Shown here: positions 26,479 through 35,739 of the stretch, in pieces
How positions within the stretch are numbered: the stretch's first letter is position 1
Layout of the letters: each line of letters opens with the position of its first letter
Assembly: GCF_000175935.2 (NCBI RefSeq)
Contig: NC_014841.1
Location: forward strand, 124,001-188,000
Direction of reading: 5' to 3'
Source of the DNA: Pantoea sp. At-9b
Lineage (GTDB): Bacteria > Pseudomonadota > Gammaproteobacteria > Enterobacterales > Enterobacteriaceae
DNA: 64,000 nucleotides
Position numbers and translations under genes: made by a program
The notes under the pieces: model-generated
What the model was told of the DNA's origin: nothing
Seen by the model: only the letters and a program-made list of their open reading frames with translations
Database searches by the model: none

Positions 26479-26494
26479 GGGTAATATATTACAT
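26479..26494. promoter_or_regulatory. Second copy of the GTAATATATTAC palindrome
   Basis: GGGTAATATATTACAT, sharing a perfect 12-base palindromic core (26481-26492) and the left flank with the site at 11071-11086. It is just upstream of the enolase-superfamily operon, where a repressor could block transcription. Confidence 0.65.
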
Positions 26495-26568
26495 TCGACA
26501 CTTGGGCTGTCAATCTGCTTTTTTCTTGCTCAATTCGCCGTTGTAGCGTGCCGCGTCTGAATCAGTGA

Positions 26569-27789
26569 TCAACTAAAGAGGGCGGCCAGTTGCGGGTTGA
26601 GGAACAGGTTATGCGGGTCCAGCTCGCGGCGTAGCTGCACGAAACGGCTGAAATCCGGGTAGAGTTGCGCCACGCGTTGACGGCTGAGAAAGTGCAATTT
26701 TCCCCAGTGCGGTCGCGCCTGAAATTCAGCCAGGGTGCTGTCCACCGCGCGCAGGAACGGCAGGTAATTTTTACCGATCTCGCCGGAGACGGAGAGGGAG
26801 GTGCTGTCACGGCCTGACTGCGCCGAGAGAAAACCGTGATCGGCTTTTTGCCAGCGTACCTGTAACGGCGACTGCGCATCGGGGAACTGCGTCAGCATCA
26901 GTTGTTGCAGTGCCTGCACCGCGTCACGGGCATCGTTGGCATCGACCATGTACTCCAGCTCATGGAATTTCGATTCGGTGGTGCCATCGGGATAAATCCG
27001 CCAGGCCTGATCGGTACGATGGTTGATCTCTCCCACCGGCGTGCCGGGTGCAGCGTGAGGGACTTCGCGCAGCAACTTAACGAAGCAGTGCCCGGCAGGC
27101 ACCTCGCCGAGCTGATAGAGGTCGGCGGAACGCGCTCCTGGCATCCACCAGAAGGAGAAATGGCGATATTCACGCAGCAGAAAGTCCCACTGACGCCACA
27201 CTTCCTCCATCGGCAGGATGATGTTTTCTTCCCGCAGGCTATAGGAGGGGATCAGTTGTAAGCCGACACGCAGCACCGGACCCAACATCCCCAGTGACAC
27301 CTGCGCCGCATGCAGCAGCTCCGGCGTGCTGGCGTCGATATCCATCACCTCACCACGCCCGTTGACCACCCGCAGGCTGGTCACCTGAGATGAGATCGAG
27401 CCGTAGTGGATGCCCGATCCTTTGGTGCCGGTAGCAATTGCCCCGGCAATCGACTGCGCATCCACATCCCCCTGGTTGGCGATCGACATGCCCGCCTGCC
27501 ACAGCGGTGCGCCGAGCGAGGCCAGCGTCGATCCGCCCCATACCTGCGCCTGTAACTTCTCGCTGTCGCAGGCAAGCACGCCACTCAGCGCCGAGAGATC
27601 CAGCAGCAGGTTTTTCGTCTCCACCACTGGGGTAAATGAATGGCCGCTGCCTGCCACCCGCACGCTGTATTTTTCCGCTACCGCCTGTTGGATCAGGGCG
27701 ATGGCAGCGGCTTCGTCGCCGGGTCGGGCGAGCTTGTCGCAGTCGAATGCCTGGTTACCGCCCCAGTTCTGCCAGTGATGTTGGGTCAT
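26569..27789 (-). CDS. FAD-linked sugar-lactone oxidase (ALO/GULO-like)
   Basis: 406 residues of the vanillyl-alcohol-oxidase fold with a C-terminal D-arabinono-1,4-lactone-oxidase domain. The FAD-binding region includes VRVAGSGHSFTPVVETKNL and SIAGAIATGTKGSGIHYG, and the C-terminal ARPHWGKLHFL carries the HWGK motif. Relatives oxidise aldonolactones or alditols with oxygen or another acceptor. GGAG six bases upstream supports the start at 27789. It is divergent from the ABC permease gene and 120 bases right of the enolase-superfamily gene start. Its link to amino-acid catabolism is unclear. Confidence 0.85.
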   Translation of the reverse strand: MTQHHWQNWGGNQAFDCDKLARPGDEAAAIALIQQAVAEKYSVRVAGSGHSFTPVVETKNLLLDLSALSGVLACDSEKLQAQVWGGSTLASLGAPLWQAGMSIANQGDVDAQSIAGAIATGTKGSGIHYGSISSQVTSLRVVNGRGEVMDIDASTPELLHAAQVSLGMLGPVLRVGLQLIPSYSLREENIILPMEEVWRQWDFLLREYRHFSFWWMPGARSADLYQLGEVPAGHCFVKLLREVPHAAPGTPVGEINHRTDQAWRIYPDGTTESKFHELEYMVDANDARDAVQALQQLMLTQFPDAQSPLQVRWQKADHGFLSAQSGRDSTSLSVSGEIGKNYLPFLRAVDSTLAEFQARPHWGKLHFLSRQRVAQLYPDFSRFVQLRRELDPHNLFLNPQLAALFS

Positions 27790-27864
27790 GTGTTGCGCTC
27801 CGCAATTTGTGATTAAGGGGTATTGACGCATAAAAAATAAACCAACATTATGTTAGCGGCTACC

Positions 27865-27878
27865 GGTTATCGATTACC
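27865..27878. promoter_or_regulatory. Imperfect copy of the palindromic operator
   Basis: GGTTATCGATTACC agrees at 11 of 14 positions with the centre of the 11071 palindrome and is itself a palindrome with one mismatched pair. It lies 50 bases upstream of the proposed permease start. It could bring the transporter genes under the same regulator. Confidence 0.4.
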
Positions 27879-27927
27879 AGGTTATTTTATCGCCTTACCA
27901 GGTTTAAACATGTTCAGGGGAACGCAA

Positions 27928-28854
27928 GTGACACAGACACAACTGTTAAATCGGCAGGTAATGAAAGATATGAGAGAGCTTGAACATATGCCCGTCGTCC
28001 CGTTGAGGCACCGTGGTCGCTGGTTTGCTGCGGGGGTTTTACTGGTGATCGCCATCGGTCTGATTATCTCTGCCATCACCAATCCACGCTTTCACTGGGA
28101 CGCCGTCGCGCAATATCTTTTTGATGACTCGATCATCGCGGGACTCTACACCACCGCCTGGTTGACGCTGGCCTCAATGGCGATTGGTATTGTTCTGGGA
28201 ACGCTCATCGCGTTGATGCGCATGTCGAAAAACCCGGTACTCTCCACGGTCGCCTCCGCCTATCTATGGCTATTTCGTGGTACGCCGCTGCTGGTGCAAC
28301 TGATTTTCTGGTTCAACCTTTCGGCACTTTATCCGCAAATCACCCTCGGATTTCCGTTCGGACCGAGCCTCGGAGCGTTTGATGCCAACAAGGTGATTAC
28401 CGTCTATGCCGCTGCCTTGCTGGGTCTGGGGCTGAATGAAGGCGCGTATATGTCGGAGATTGTGCGCTCCGGCCTGAGCGCGGTGCCAAACGGTCAGCGT
28501 GAAGCGGCAGAAGCGTTAGGCATGTCCAGCTTCCGCGTGATGTTCCGCGTCATTCTGCCGCAGGCGATGCGCATCATTATTCCACCTACGGGTAACCAGC
28601 TGATTGGCATGCTGAAAACCACCTCGCTGGTGAGTGTCATTGCCATGCAGGACCTGCTTTATTCCGCCCAGCTGATTTACACCAACAACTTTCAAACCAT
28701 CCCGCTGCTGATTGTGGCTTCGCTCTGGTATCTGGTGCTGACCACGGTGCTTTCCGTGCTGCAACATTACCTGGAAAAATACTTTGCCAGGAGTGAACAA
28801 CGTGCCGCAGCCACGCAGGTGGAACCACAAGAACAACCGGCAAGGAGTTCCTGA
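27928..28854 (+). CDS. ABC amino-acid transporter permease (HisM/HisQ type)
   Basis: 308-residue inner-membrane permease with a cytoplasmic N-terminal extension and about six hydrophobic segments. The conserved coupling loop is seen in [23 protein letters not shown], and [15 protein letters not shown] is typical of polar-amino-acid permeases. In-frame ATGs exist at 27850 and 27910, but the GTG at 27928 has AGGGG seven bases upstream and leaves room for the operator at 27865. It is followed at one base by the ATPase gene. No binding-protein gene is next to it; the one at 10111 is the probable partner. Confidence 0.88.
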   Translation: MTQTQLLNRQVMKDMRELEHMPVVPLRHRGRWFAAGVLLVIAIGLIISAITNPRFHWDAVAQYLFDDSIIAGLYTTAWLTLASMAIGIVLGTLIALMRMSKNPVLSTVASAYLWLFRGTPLLVQLIFWFNLSALYPQITLGFPFGPSLGAFDANKVITVYAAALLGLGLNEGAYMSEIVRSGLSAVPNGQREAAEALGMSSFRVMFRVILPQAMRIIIPPTGNQLIGMLKTTSLVSVIAMQDLLYSAQLIYTNNFQTIPLLIVASLWYLVLTTVLSVLQHYLEKYFARSEQRAAATQVEPQEQPARSS

Positions 28855-28855
28855 T

Positions 28856-29647
28856 ATGGCCTCAGCTTATTCTCCCATATTGCCCGGCCAGTTTGCGGTT
28901 GTGGCACGAGGTATCGAAAAGTCCTATGACCATCTCCCGGTGCTGAACGGTATCGACCTCACTGTTGAGTATGGCCGCGTGTGCTGCATCCTCGGCCCGT
29001 CAGGGTCCGGCAAAAGTACCTTTCTGCGCTGTATGAACCATCTGGAGCGCATCGATCGTGGTCTGTTGCAGGTTGGCGGCGAGATGGTGGGTTACCGCGA
29101 ACATCACGGCAAACTGTATGAAATGAAGAAGTCCGAAGTGGCACGTCAGCGCGCCGACATCGGCATGGTGTTTCAAGGCTTCAATCTGTTCCCGCATATG
29201 ACGGTGCTGGAAAACATCATCGAAGCGCCGATTCATGTACGCCGCATGCGCAAGGCCGAAGCCATCGATCAGGCAATGACGTTGCTGACCAAAGTGGGGC
29301 TGAGTGCCAAAGCCAACGCTTATCCGCGCACCCTCTCCGGTGGACAGCAGCAGCGCGTGGCGATTGCGCGCGCGCTGGCGATGAAACCCAAATTGATGCT
29401 GTTTGATGAGCCAACCAGCGCCCTCGACCCGGAACTGGTGGGTGAGGTGCTGAGCGTGATGCGCGAGCTGGCTGCCGAGGGCATGACCATGATTGTGGTG
29501 ACACACGAACTCGGCTTTGCCCGCGAGGTGTGTGACCAGGTGGTGTTTATGGACAAAGGCGTGGTGATGGAACAAGGCTCGCCGTATGAATTCTTCCAGA
29601 ACACACAGAATGCGCGTGCCAAAGCCTTTCTTGGCAAAGTTCTCTAA
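28856..29647 (+). CDS. ABC amino-acid transporter ATP-binding protein
   Basis: 263-residue ATPase of the HisP/GlnQ type that powers the permease before it. Walker A is GPSGSGKST, the signature is LSGGQQQR, Walker B is [14 protein letters not shown], and the switch histidine is in [14 protein letters not shown] lies eight bases before the chosen start; a longer ORF overlaps the permease and is not family-like. An aldehyde dehydrogenase gene follows after 21 bases, so transport and catabolism are co-transcribed. Confidence 0.94.
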   Translation: MASAYSPILPGQFAVVARGIEKSYDHLPVLNGIDLTVEYGRVCCILGPSGSGKSTFLRCMNHLERIDRGLLQVGGEMVGYREHHGKLYEMKKSEVARQRADIGMVFQGFNLFPHMTVLENIIEAPIHVRRMRKAEAIDQAMTLLTKVGLSAKANAYPRTLSGGQQQRVAIARALAMKPKLMLFDEPTSALDPELVGEVLSVMRELAAEGMTMIVVTHELGFAREVCDQVVFMDKGVVMEQGSPYEFFQNTQNARAKAFLGKVL

Positions 29648-29668
29648 CTCTAATCCGCTGGAGCGTTT

Positions 29669-31141
29669 ATGACTTCCTTACCTGAGACCGTTCGTACCCA
29701 GGCATTGATCAATGGACAGTTTGTTGCTGCTGAACATGGCGCAGTGTTTGATAACTACAACCCGGCCACCGGCCAGGTGCTGAACCAGATTGCCGCCTGT
29801 TCTGAAGGTGATGTGGATAAAGCGGTGCAGGCCGCGCGTGAGGCTTTTCAGGCCGGGGTCTGGAGCCGTCTCGATCCGCGTGAGCGCAAACGTATTTTGC
29901 TGAAGTTCGCCAGCCTGCTGGAGCAGCATACGGCGGAACTGGCTCAGCTGGACTCCATTGATGCCGGTAAGCCGATCTCGGACTGTGAGAACTTCGATAT
30001 CCCGGATGTGGTGAATAACGTGCGCTGGTATGCCGAGGCCATCGATAAGGTGTTTGGCAAAATTTCACCAACAGGGGAAGGTAACCTCGGGTTGATTGTG
30101 CGCGAGCCGGTCGGGGTGGTCGGTATGGTGCTGCCGTGGAATTTCCCGGCGGCTACCCTTTCGTGGAAGATCTCCCCGGCGCTGGCGGCAGGTAACTCGA
30201 TTGTGGTGAAACCGGCCGAGCTGGCGTCGCTGTCAACCCTGCGTATTGGCGAACTGGCGCTGGAAGCGGGAATTCCGGCCGGGGTGTTTAACGTGGTGCC
30301 GGGACTGGGGCATATTGCAGGCAAAGCACTGGGTTTACACCAGGATGTGGATGCATTGACCTTTACCGGCTCCACCGAAATTGGCCGTCAGTTCCTGCGT
30401 TACTCCGCCGACAGCAACCTGAAGAAAGTGGTGCTGGAGTGTGGCGGTAAAAGTCCGCAAATCATCATGCCGGATGTGTCGGAGAATCTCGACAGCATCG
30501 CCGAAAACCTGGCAAACGCTGCCTTCTGGAATATGGGGCAGAACTGCACCTGCGGCTCGCGCATTCTGGTGCATGAATCCATTAAAGACGCCTTTATGGT
30601 GGCGTTTACCAAAGCGGCGGCCATCTGGAAAAACGGCCAGCCGGGCGATCGCGCCACCAAACTCGGACCGATGATTGAACCCTCAGCATTGAAACGGGTG
30701 CTGGGTGCCATCGATCAGGCGGTCAGCGAAGGCGGCAAACTGGCGCTGGGTGGCAAACAGGTACTGACCGAGACCGGCGGCTGGTTCGTTGAGGCGACGA
30801 TTATCGATCAGGTCACCGCAGAGATGACGCTGGCGCAGCAGGAAATCTTTGGCCCGGTGGTGGCGATCATGACCTTTGGATCTGAAGAAGAAGCGGTGAC
30901 GTTGGCGAACAACTCAGAATATGGCCTGGCGGCGACGGTGTTTGCGAATGACATCAACGTGGCTATCCGCATGGCGCGTCAGATTCAGGCAGGCACCGTG
31001 GCGGTGAATGGCTATGGCGAAGGGGATATCACCACACCCTTCGGCGGCTATAAAACCTCGGGTTTTGGCGGCTACGACAAAGGTATCGAAGCCTTTGATC
31101 AATACACCCATGTGAAAACCGTCTGGGTTTCGCTGAGCTGA
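29669..31141 (+). CDS. NAD(P)-dependent aldehyde dehydrogenase (PuuC/betaine-aldehyde type)
   Basis: 490-residue class I aldehyde dehydrogenase. The catalytic Cys is in NMGQNCTCGSR, the general-base Glu in VVLECGGKSP and the conserved Asn in VLPWNFPAATLSWK. The C-terminal FGGYKTSGFGGYDKG matches PuuC-like and amino-aldehyde enzymes. Position between the amino-acid importer and the semialdehyde dehydrogenase suggests it oxidises an aldehyde from an imported amine or amino acid. Substrate unknown. Confidence 0.88.
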   Translation: MTSLPETVRTQALINGQFVAAEHGAVFDNYNPATGQVLNQIAACSEGDVDKAVQAAREAFQAGVWSRLDPRERKRILLKFASLLEQHTAELAQLDSIDAGKPISDCENFDIPDVVNNVRWYAEAIDKVFGKISPTGEGNLGLIVREPVGVVGMVLPWNFPAATLSWKISPALAAGNSIVVKPAELASLSTLRIGELALEAGIPAGVFNVVPGLGHIAGKALGLHQDVDALTFTGSTEIGRQFLRYSADSNLKKVVLECGGKSPQIIMPDVSENLDSIAENLANAAFWNMGQNCTCGSRILVHESIKDAFMVAFTKAAAIWKNGQPGDRATKLGPMIEPSALKRVLGAIDQAVSEGGKLALGGKQVLTETGGWFVEATIIDQVTAEMTLAQQEIFGPVVAIMTFGSEEEAVTLANNSEYGLAATVFANDINVAIRMARQIQAGTVAVNGYGEGDITTPFGGYKTSGFGGYDKGIEAFDQYTHVKTVWVSLS

Positions 31142-31153
31142 TAAGGTCATGTC

Positions 31154-32731
31154 ATGAATCTGATGGGAAAAAACTATATCGGCGGTGAACGCAGCAGCCA
31201 GCACGCCCCCGAGTTGTGCAGCGTCGATGCGCACAGCGGCGAAGCGTTGCCGTACCGTTTTAGCCAGGCCAGTCACCAGGAAGCGGAACAGGCGTGCCTC
31301 GCTGCTGAGCGTGCTTTTGCCCCTTACCAGGCGCTGCCATCCGAACAACGCGCGTCTTTTCTTGATGCCATCGCCGATGAACTCGATGCGCTGAACGATG
31401 ATTTTATCCATTTGGTGATGCGTGAAACCGCGTTGCCGGAAGGACGCATTCGCGGTGAACGTGCGCGCACCAGTGGGCAGATGCGCCTGTTCGCCAGCGT
31501 GCTGCGTCGGGGTGATTATCTCGGCGTTCGCATCGACACCGCCTTGCCCGATCGCCAGCCGCTGGCAAGGCCGGATCTGCGCCAGCTTAAGGTTGGTGTC
31601 GGTCCGGTGGCGGTGTTTGGTGCCAGTAACTTCCCGCTGGCCTTCTCCACAGCAGGGGGCGATACCGCCGCCGCGCTGGCTGCCGGTTGCCCGGTGGTGG
31701 TGAAAGCGCACAGCGGCCATATGGCAACGGCGGAATGCGTGGCGGATGCGATTATGCGGGCGGCAGAGAAAACCGCGATGCCAGCCGGTGTGTTCAATAT
31801 GATCTACGGCGGCAGCATCGGTCAGGTATTGGTTCGTCATCCGGCGATCCAGGCGGTGGGCTTTACCGGCTCACTGAAAGGGGGCCGGGCATTATGTGAT
31901 ATCGCGGCCGCCCGTCCACAGCCGATCCCAGTGTTTGCTGAGATGAGCAGCATCAACCCGATGATCTTGCTGCCCGGCGCACTGGCGGTGCGCAGCGAAC
32001 GTATTGCGCGTGAACTGACCGATTCCGTGGTAGCCGGGTGCGGTCAGTTCTGTACTAACCCTGGGCTGATTATCGGTATCGCTTCGCCTCAGTTTTCCGC
32101 CTTCCTTGCCATGATGGCGGAGAATATCCGCACCAGCCCGGCGCAGACCATGCTGAACCGGGGTGTGTTGAGTAGCTATGAACATGGCCTGACGCAACTG
32201 CATCAACACAGCGGCATTCGTCATCTGGCCGGTGCGGTGCAACAGGGGCATCAGGCGGTGCCACAGCTGTTCGCAGCGGATGCATCGCTGCTGATTGCGG
32301 GTGATGACCTGTTGCAGGAGGAAGTCTTCGGCCCGGTGACCATTGCTGTTACCGTGCGCGATGAGGCGGAATTGCAGGCGGCGCTACAGGGGGTGCGTGG
32401 ACAGCTGACCACCACGTTGCTGGCTGAGCCGCAGGATGTGCAGCAGTTCGCCCATCTGGTGCCACTGTTGCAACGCAAGGCCGGGCGGTTGCTGTTTAAC
32501 GGCTATCCCACCGGCGTAGAAGTCAGCGATGCCATGGTACATGGCGGACCTTATCCGGCCACCTCCGATGCCCGCGGCACCTCAGTGGGAACGCTCGCCA
32601 TTGACCGCTTCCTGCGTCCGGTGTGTTATCAAAACTACCCGGTGGAATTGCTGCCGGACGCGCTGAAACCTGATAATCCCCTCCATTTGCTACGGTTGGT
32701 GAATGGGGTTTATGGTCGCGAAGCGGGCTGA
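31154..32731 (+). CDS. Alpha-ketoglutarate-semialdehyde dehydrogenase
   Basis: 525-residue aldehyde dehydrogenase of the KGSADH (2,5-dioxopentanoate dehydrogenase) type, longer than ordinary ALDHs as is usual for this group. Diagnostic are FGASNFPLAFSTAGGDTAAA, VVVKAHSGH, the Glu in PVFAEMSSINP and the catalytic Cys in GCGQFCTNPGL. It oxidises alpha-ketoglutarate semialdehyde to alpha-ketoglutarate, the last step of hydroxyproline, pentose and glucarate pathways. Here it fits the two DapA-like enzymes and the hydroxyproline epimerase. It is the last gene of the plus-strand unit starting at 27928 and converges on the next gene with one base between the stops. Confidence 0.9.
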   Translation: MNLMGKNYIGGERSSQHAPELCSVDAHSGEALPYRFSQASHQEAEQACLAAERAFAPYQALPSEQRASFLDAIADELDALNDDFIHLVMRETALPEGRIRGERARTSGQMRLFASVLRRGDYLGVRIDTALPDRQPLARPDLRQLKVGVGPVAVFGASNFPLAFSTAGGDTAAALAAGCPVVVKAHSGHMATAECVADAIMRAAEKTAMPAGVFNMIYGGSIGQVLVRHPAIQAVGFTGSLKGGRALCDIAAARPQPIPVFAEMSSINPMILLPGALAVRSERIARELTDSVVAGCGQFCTNPGLIIGIASPQFSAFLAMMAENIRTSPAQTMLNRGVLSSYEHGLTQLHQHSGIRHLAGAVQQGHQAVPQLFAADASLLIAGDDLLQEEVFGPVTIAVTVRDEAELQAALQGVRGQLTTTLLAEPQDVQQFAHLVPLLQRKAGRLLFNGYPTGVEVSDAMVHGGPYPATSDARGTSVGTLAIDRFLRPVCYQNYPVELLPDALKPDNPLHLLRLVNGVYGREAG

Positions 32732-32732
32732 G

Positions 32733-33146
32733 TTACAACCCTGAGGCGTAGCTATGCAACGCCGGATCAATATCCACCTGATAGCCGGTTGCCAGACGGT
32801 TGGTTTCATTGGCCATGCCGATGATCGCCAACAGCTCGTTGCGCTGACCGGCCGTCAGTCCGGCTTTACGTGCTGCCGCCAGATGTGACACGGTGCAGTA
32901 ATCGCAGCCATTGGTGATGGACACCGCAACATAAATCAATTCTTTGGTCAGCGGGTCCAGCTCACCTTCCGGTGACATGATGGCCTTGAGGCTTGACCAG
33001 GTGCGTTCCAGCGCCGCCGGATCATTAGCCAGCGCCAGCCAGAAATTGTTGATGGTCTCAACCTGACGGGTGTGTTTAATATCGTCAAACACCGCTTTAA
33101 CGCGGGGTTCTGCCTGGTCTTCATTGATGTACTTAACTAACGCCAT
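32733..33146 (-). CDS. Carboxymuconolactone decarboxylase/AhpD-like protein
   Basis: 137-residue all-helical CMD-family protein with the redox or catalytic pair in NGCDYCTVSHLAA (CxxC then His), typical of AhpD-like peroxidase-associated proteins and of unassigned CMD proteins in sugar loci. GGAG precedes the start. It is the last gene of the minus-strand sugar ABC operon, 24 bases after the ATPase gene. Function here unknown; it could help with peroxide or with an acidic sugar intermediate. Confidence 0.85.
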   Translation of the reverse strand: MALVKYINEDQAEPRVKAVFDDIKHTRQVETINNFWLALANDPAALERTWSSLKAIMSPEGELDPLTKELIYVAVSITNGCDYCTVSHLAAARKAGLTAGQRNELLAIIGMANETNRLATGYQVDIDPALHSYASGL

Positions 33147-33170
33147 TGCGCTTCTCCTGTAATCAGCCGC

Positions 33171-34661
33171 TTAGTGCACTGCGGCATACATGATTTTTTT
33201 CTCGTCGGCCTGGTCGGCCATAAACTCTTCAACAATCCGGCCCTGGCGCGACACCAGAATGCGGTCAGCCAGCGCCAGAATTTCCGGCAGATAGGAGGAA
33301 ATCACCACCACCGCCAGGCCGTCATCCGCCAGTTGGTTAATCAACTGATGAATCTCGCGGATCGCGCCGACATCCACGCCGCGCGTGGGCTCATCGAAAA
33401 TGATCAGCTGTGGTTGCTGCACCAGGCTTTTGCCAATCACCACCTTTTGTTGATTACCGCCAGACAGCGCCACCACCGGTTCCTGAGGATTAAGCGCGCG
33501 GATGTTAAGCCGTTTCCGCCACAGTTCCGCCAGCGCGCTCTGCGCCCGGCGGCTGACGAACGCGGAACGATGCTGCTCCGACGCCAGCAGTCCGGCATAG
33601 AGGTTCTCGGCGATCGTGGATGTTTCGAAAAAGCCCTCGGATTTACGATCTTCGGTCACATACACGATGCCATCTTTCATTGCCTGACGTGGCACTCGAT
33701 AACGTACCGGTTGGCCGTTAAGTTCGATGGTTCCCCCACGGGAAAAGTCACGCTTATCAATACCGGCGATAATGCGTGCCGTCTCGGTGCGACCCGAGCC
33801 AACCAAACCAAAAATACCGGTAATTTGCCCGCGATAGAGGGAAAAGGCGTTATTGCGTACTACATTGCCGCGCGACAGATCCTGCACACTCAGGATCTTC
33901 TCACCGGCTGGACGCGGTACGCGTGGCGCTGTGGTTGCTACGCCAGCCGTCGGCCTGCCCACCATCTGGGCAATGATGGTTTCGCGGTTGAACTGCCTGA
34001 CGTCACCGGTGATCACATGCTTACCATCGCGCAGAATGGTGATGCGATCGGCCAGTTGCAACGCTTCTTCAATGGCGTGGCTGATAAATACCAGCGTGAT
34101 CCCCTGTTGTTGTAAGCGGCGCATCAGGGCGAAGAAATGTTGTTTCTCCTCTGGCGTTAAGGTGGCGGTCGGTTCATCAAAGATAATCACCCTGGCTTGC
34201 AGACGCACCGCACGGGCGATTTCCACCATCTGCCGCTTGGCTGCGCCCAGCGTGGCAACCTGGGCTGTCGGATCAACCGGAAAATTCAGTGCCTGGAGGA
34301 ACTGCTGCGCCGCGATATAGACGCCACGCAGGCGATTGAACGTCTTCTCATCTCCCAGCCAGATATTTTGCGCCACCGTCATCGAAGGAATCAGACTGGT
34401 TTCCTGGAACACCATCGCGATCCCCTGTTGGCGTGCGTCGGCGGGGGAGGTAAATTTAATCAGGCGATCTTCCCAGCGCAGTTCTCCCTGCTCGGGCGTG
34501 ACCACCCCGGCGATGATTTTGCTGAGGGTAGATTTGCCTGCGCCATTCTCCCCGAGTAGCGCATGAATTTCACCCGCGCGCAGGCTGAAACTCACATCAT
34601 CCAGTGCCTGTGCGCCATGATAATGTTTGCTGATGTGATCTAAGCGCAGCAACTCATGCAT
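33171..34661 (-). CDS. Sugar ABC importer ATPase (RbsA/MglA/XylG type)
   Basis: 496 residues with two ABC domains in tandem, as in ribose-type CUT2 importers. Domain 1 has Walker A LLGENGAGKSTL and Walker B VIIFDEPTATLTPEE. Domain 2 has the degenerate FGLVGSGRTET, then ALSGGNQQKVVIGKSL and LIIFDEPTRGVDVGA. It energises the two permeases encoded upstream. It overlaps the propeller gene by eight bases, and GGAG lies eight bases before its start. Confidence 0.94.
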   Translation of the reverse strand: MHELLRLDHISKHYHGAQALDDVSFSLRAGEIHALLGENGAGKSTLSKIIAGVVTPEQGELRWEDRLIKFTSPADARQQGIAMVFQETSLIPSMTVAQNIWLGDEKTFNRLRGVYIAAQQFLQALNFPVDPTAQVATLGAAKRQMVEIARAVRLQARVIIFDEPTATLTPEEKQHFFALMRRLQQQGITLVFISHAIEEALQLADRITILRDGKHVITGDVRQFNRETIIAQMVGRPTAGVATTAPRVPRPAGEKILSVQDLSRGNVVRNNAFSLYRGQITGIFGLVGSGRTETARIIAGIDKRDFSRGGTIELNGQPVRYRVPRQAMKDGIVYVTEDRKSEGFFETSTIAENLYAGLLASEQHRSAFVSRRAQSALAELWRKRLNIRALNPQEPVVALSGGNQQKVVIGKSLVQQPQLIIFDEPTRGVDVGAIREIHQLINQLADDGLAVVVISSYLPEILALADRILVSRQGRIVEEFMADQADEKKIMYAAVH

Positions 34662-35739
34662 GGTAGGGCTCCTGACGTAAATTCATCACAACGTTACCGC
34701 CACGTGACGCGACCCATAGCGCGTCTGCGGTCTCCAGCACGCTGTTCACACCGTGTCGTTGTCCATCAGCCCGGCTGTGATAGCTGGCAAGTGGTTGTCC
34801 CTGTTGATCGAGTCGCACCACCAATCCCCACGAACGACTGGGAGACCAGGGTTTGTGTACCCCCATGACTTTTATCCCTCCGCACTGCAAAGGTTCAAGA
34901 AAACTGGCCCCCGATGCGTAGGCCGGGGCGATCCAGTATTCAGGCGCAACCTCGGCCAACATCGCGTGGCGATAAGCTTTCTCCTGTAACACAAACTCCA
35001 CCAGCCGATTACGTGGGGCAAAGCAACTCAGCCAAAAGCCATGACCCTCCCGACAGGCAACGATGCGGGAGGGATAGGCCGGTAAATGATCTAACACCAC
35101 ACGGATGCCCGCACGGGTGAGCGACAGTGCGATCACCCGATGCCGCCAGCTTTCCGTGACCAGCAGCGTATCGGGTTGCGGGCCTGCGCAGACACCCTGT
35201 GGATAGCCCAATCCAGCGGCCAGACAACGCGCCTGTTGGCTGGCAAGATCCCAGAGCCATACCGATCCTTCACGGTGTTTGAGCAGCAGGTCGCGTGACC
35301 ATTCGCTGGCGGGTAAACGTCGTGAACCGCTGCACAGCACCAGTTGCTGCCGATCGATAAACAGCATGGCGGTAATACAACCTATTTCAGGCTGAGGTGG
35401 TGTTAATGGTTGCGGCGAATTCCCCTGCCACAGCCATAACGAATCATCCGCTAAGGCCAGCACTACGCCGCCGCCTGGACGGGACGCCATGCTGATGATC
35501 GGGTGTGCGAACGTCCAAAGCAGGGCAGCGGCCGCGTGCGGTTGCTGCGGCAATCGCAGCAACTGATTGCCACTGGAGAACAGCACCCGATCGCCATCAG
35601 CGGATAAGTTATCGGGCTGCGTCACCGCCAGCCAGGGGGCTGCATCGTCCAGCGCGGTGTTGGGTTGGAGCGGGCCGTCCAGCGGGGGAATGGTCAAGGC
35701 CTTACCCCGAAACAGGTCGAGCAGGGAAAAACGGCTCAT
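34654..35739 (-). CDS. SMP-30/strictosidine-synthase-like beta-propeller protein
   Basis: 361-residue protein with repeated propeller-blade patterns (GGGVVLALADDSLWLWQG, GYPQGVCAGPQPDTLLVTESWRHRV, GVNSVLETADALWVASRGG). The order and wording of its second half parallel the C-terminal half of the upstream permease fusion, so the two are probably paralogues. Such propellers include lactonases such as gluconolactonase and non-enzymatic binders. No signal peptide, so it is cytoplasmic. The ATG at 35739 overlaps the fusion stop by ATGA and is preceded by a G-rich ribosome-binding site. It may open a lactone derived from the imported sugar. Confidence 0.72.
   Translation of the reverse strand: MSRFSLLDLFRGKALTIPPLDGPLQPNTALDDAAPWLAVTQPDNLSADGDRVLFSSGNQLLRLPQQPHAAAALLWTFAHPIISMASRPGGGVVLALADDSLWLWQGNSPQPLTPPQPEIGCITAMLFIDRQQLVLCSGSRRLPASEWSRDLLLKHREGSVWLWDLASQQARCLAAGLGYPQGVCAGPQPDTLLVTESWRHRVIALSLTRAGIRVVLDHLPAYPSRIVACREGHGFWLSCFAPRNRLVEFVLQEKAYRHAMLAEVAPEYWIAPAYASGASFLEPLQCGGIKVMGVHKPWSPSRSWGLVVRLDQQGQPLASYHSRADGQRHGVNSVLETADALWVASRGGNVVMNLRQEPYHA

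Noticed and set aside
30914..31840. 308-residue minus-strand ORF across the two aldehyde dehydrogenase genes
   Set aside because: It spans the junction of two clear genes on the other strand and shows no recognisable fold.
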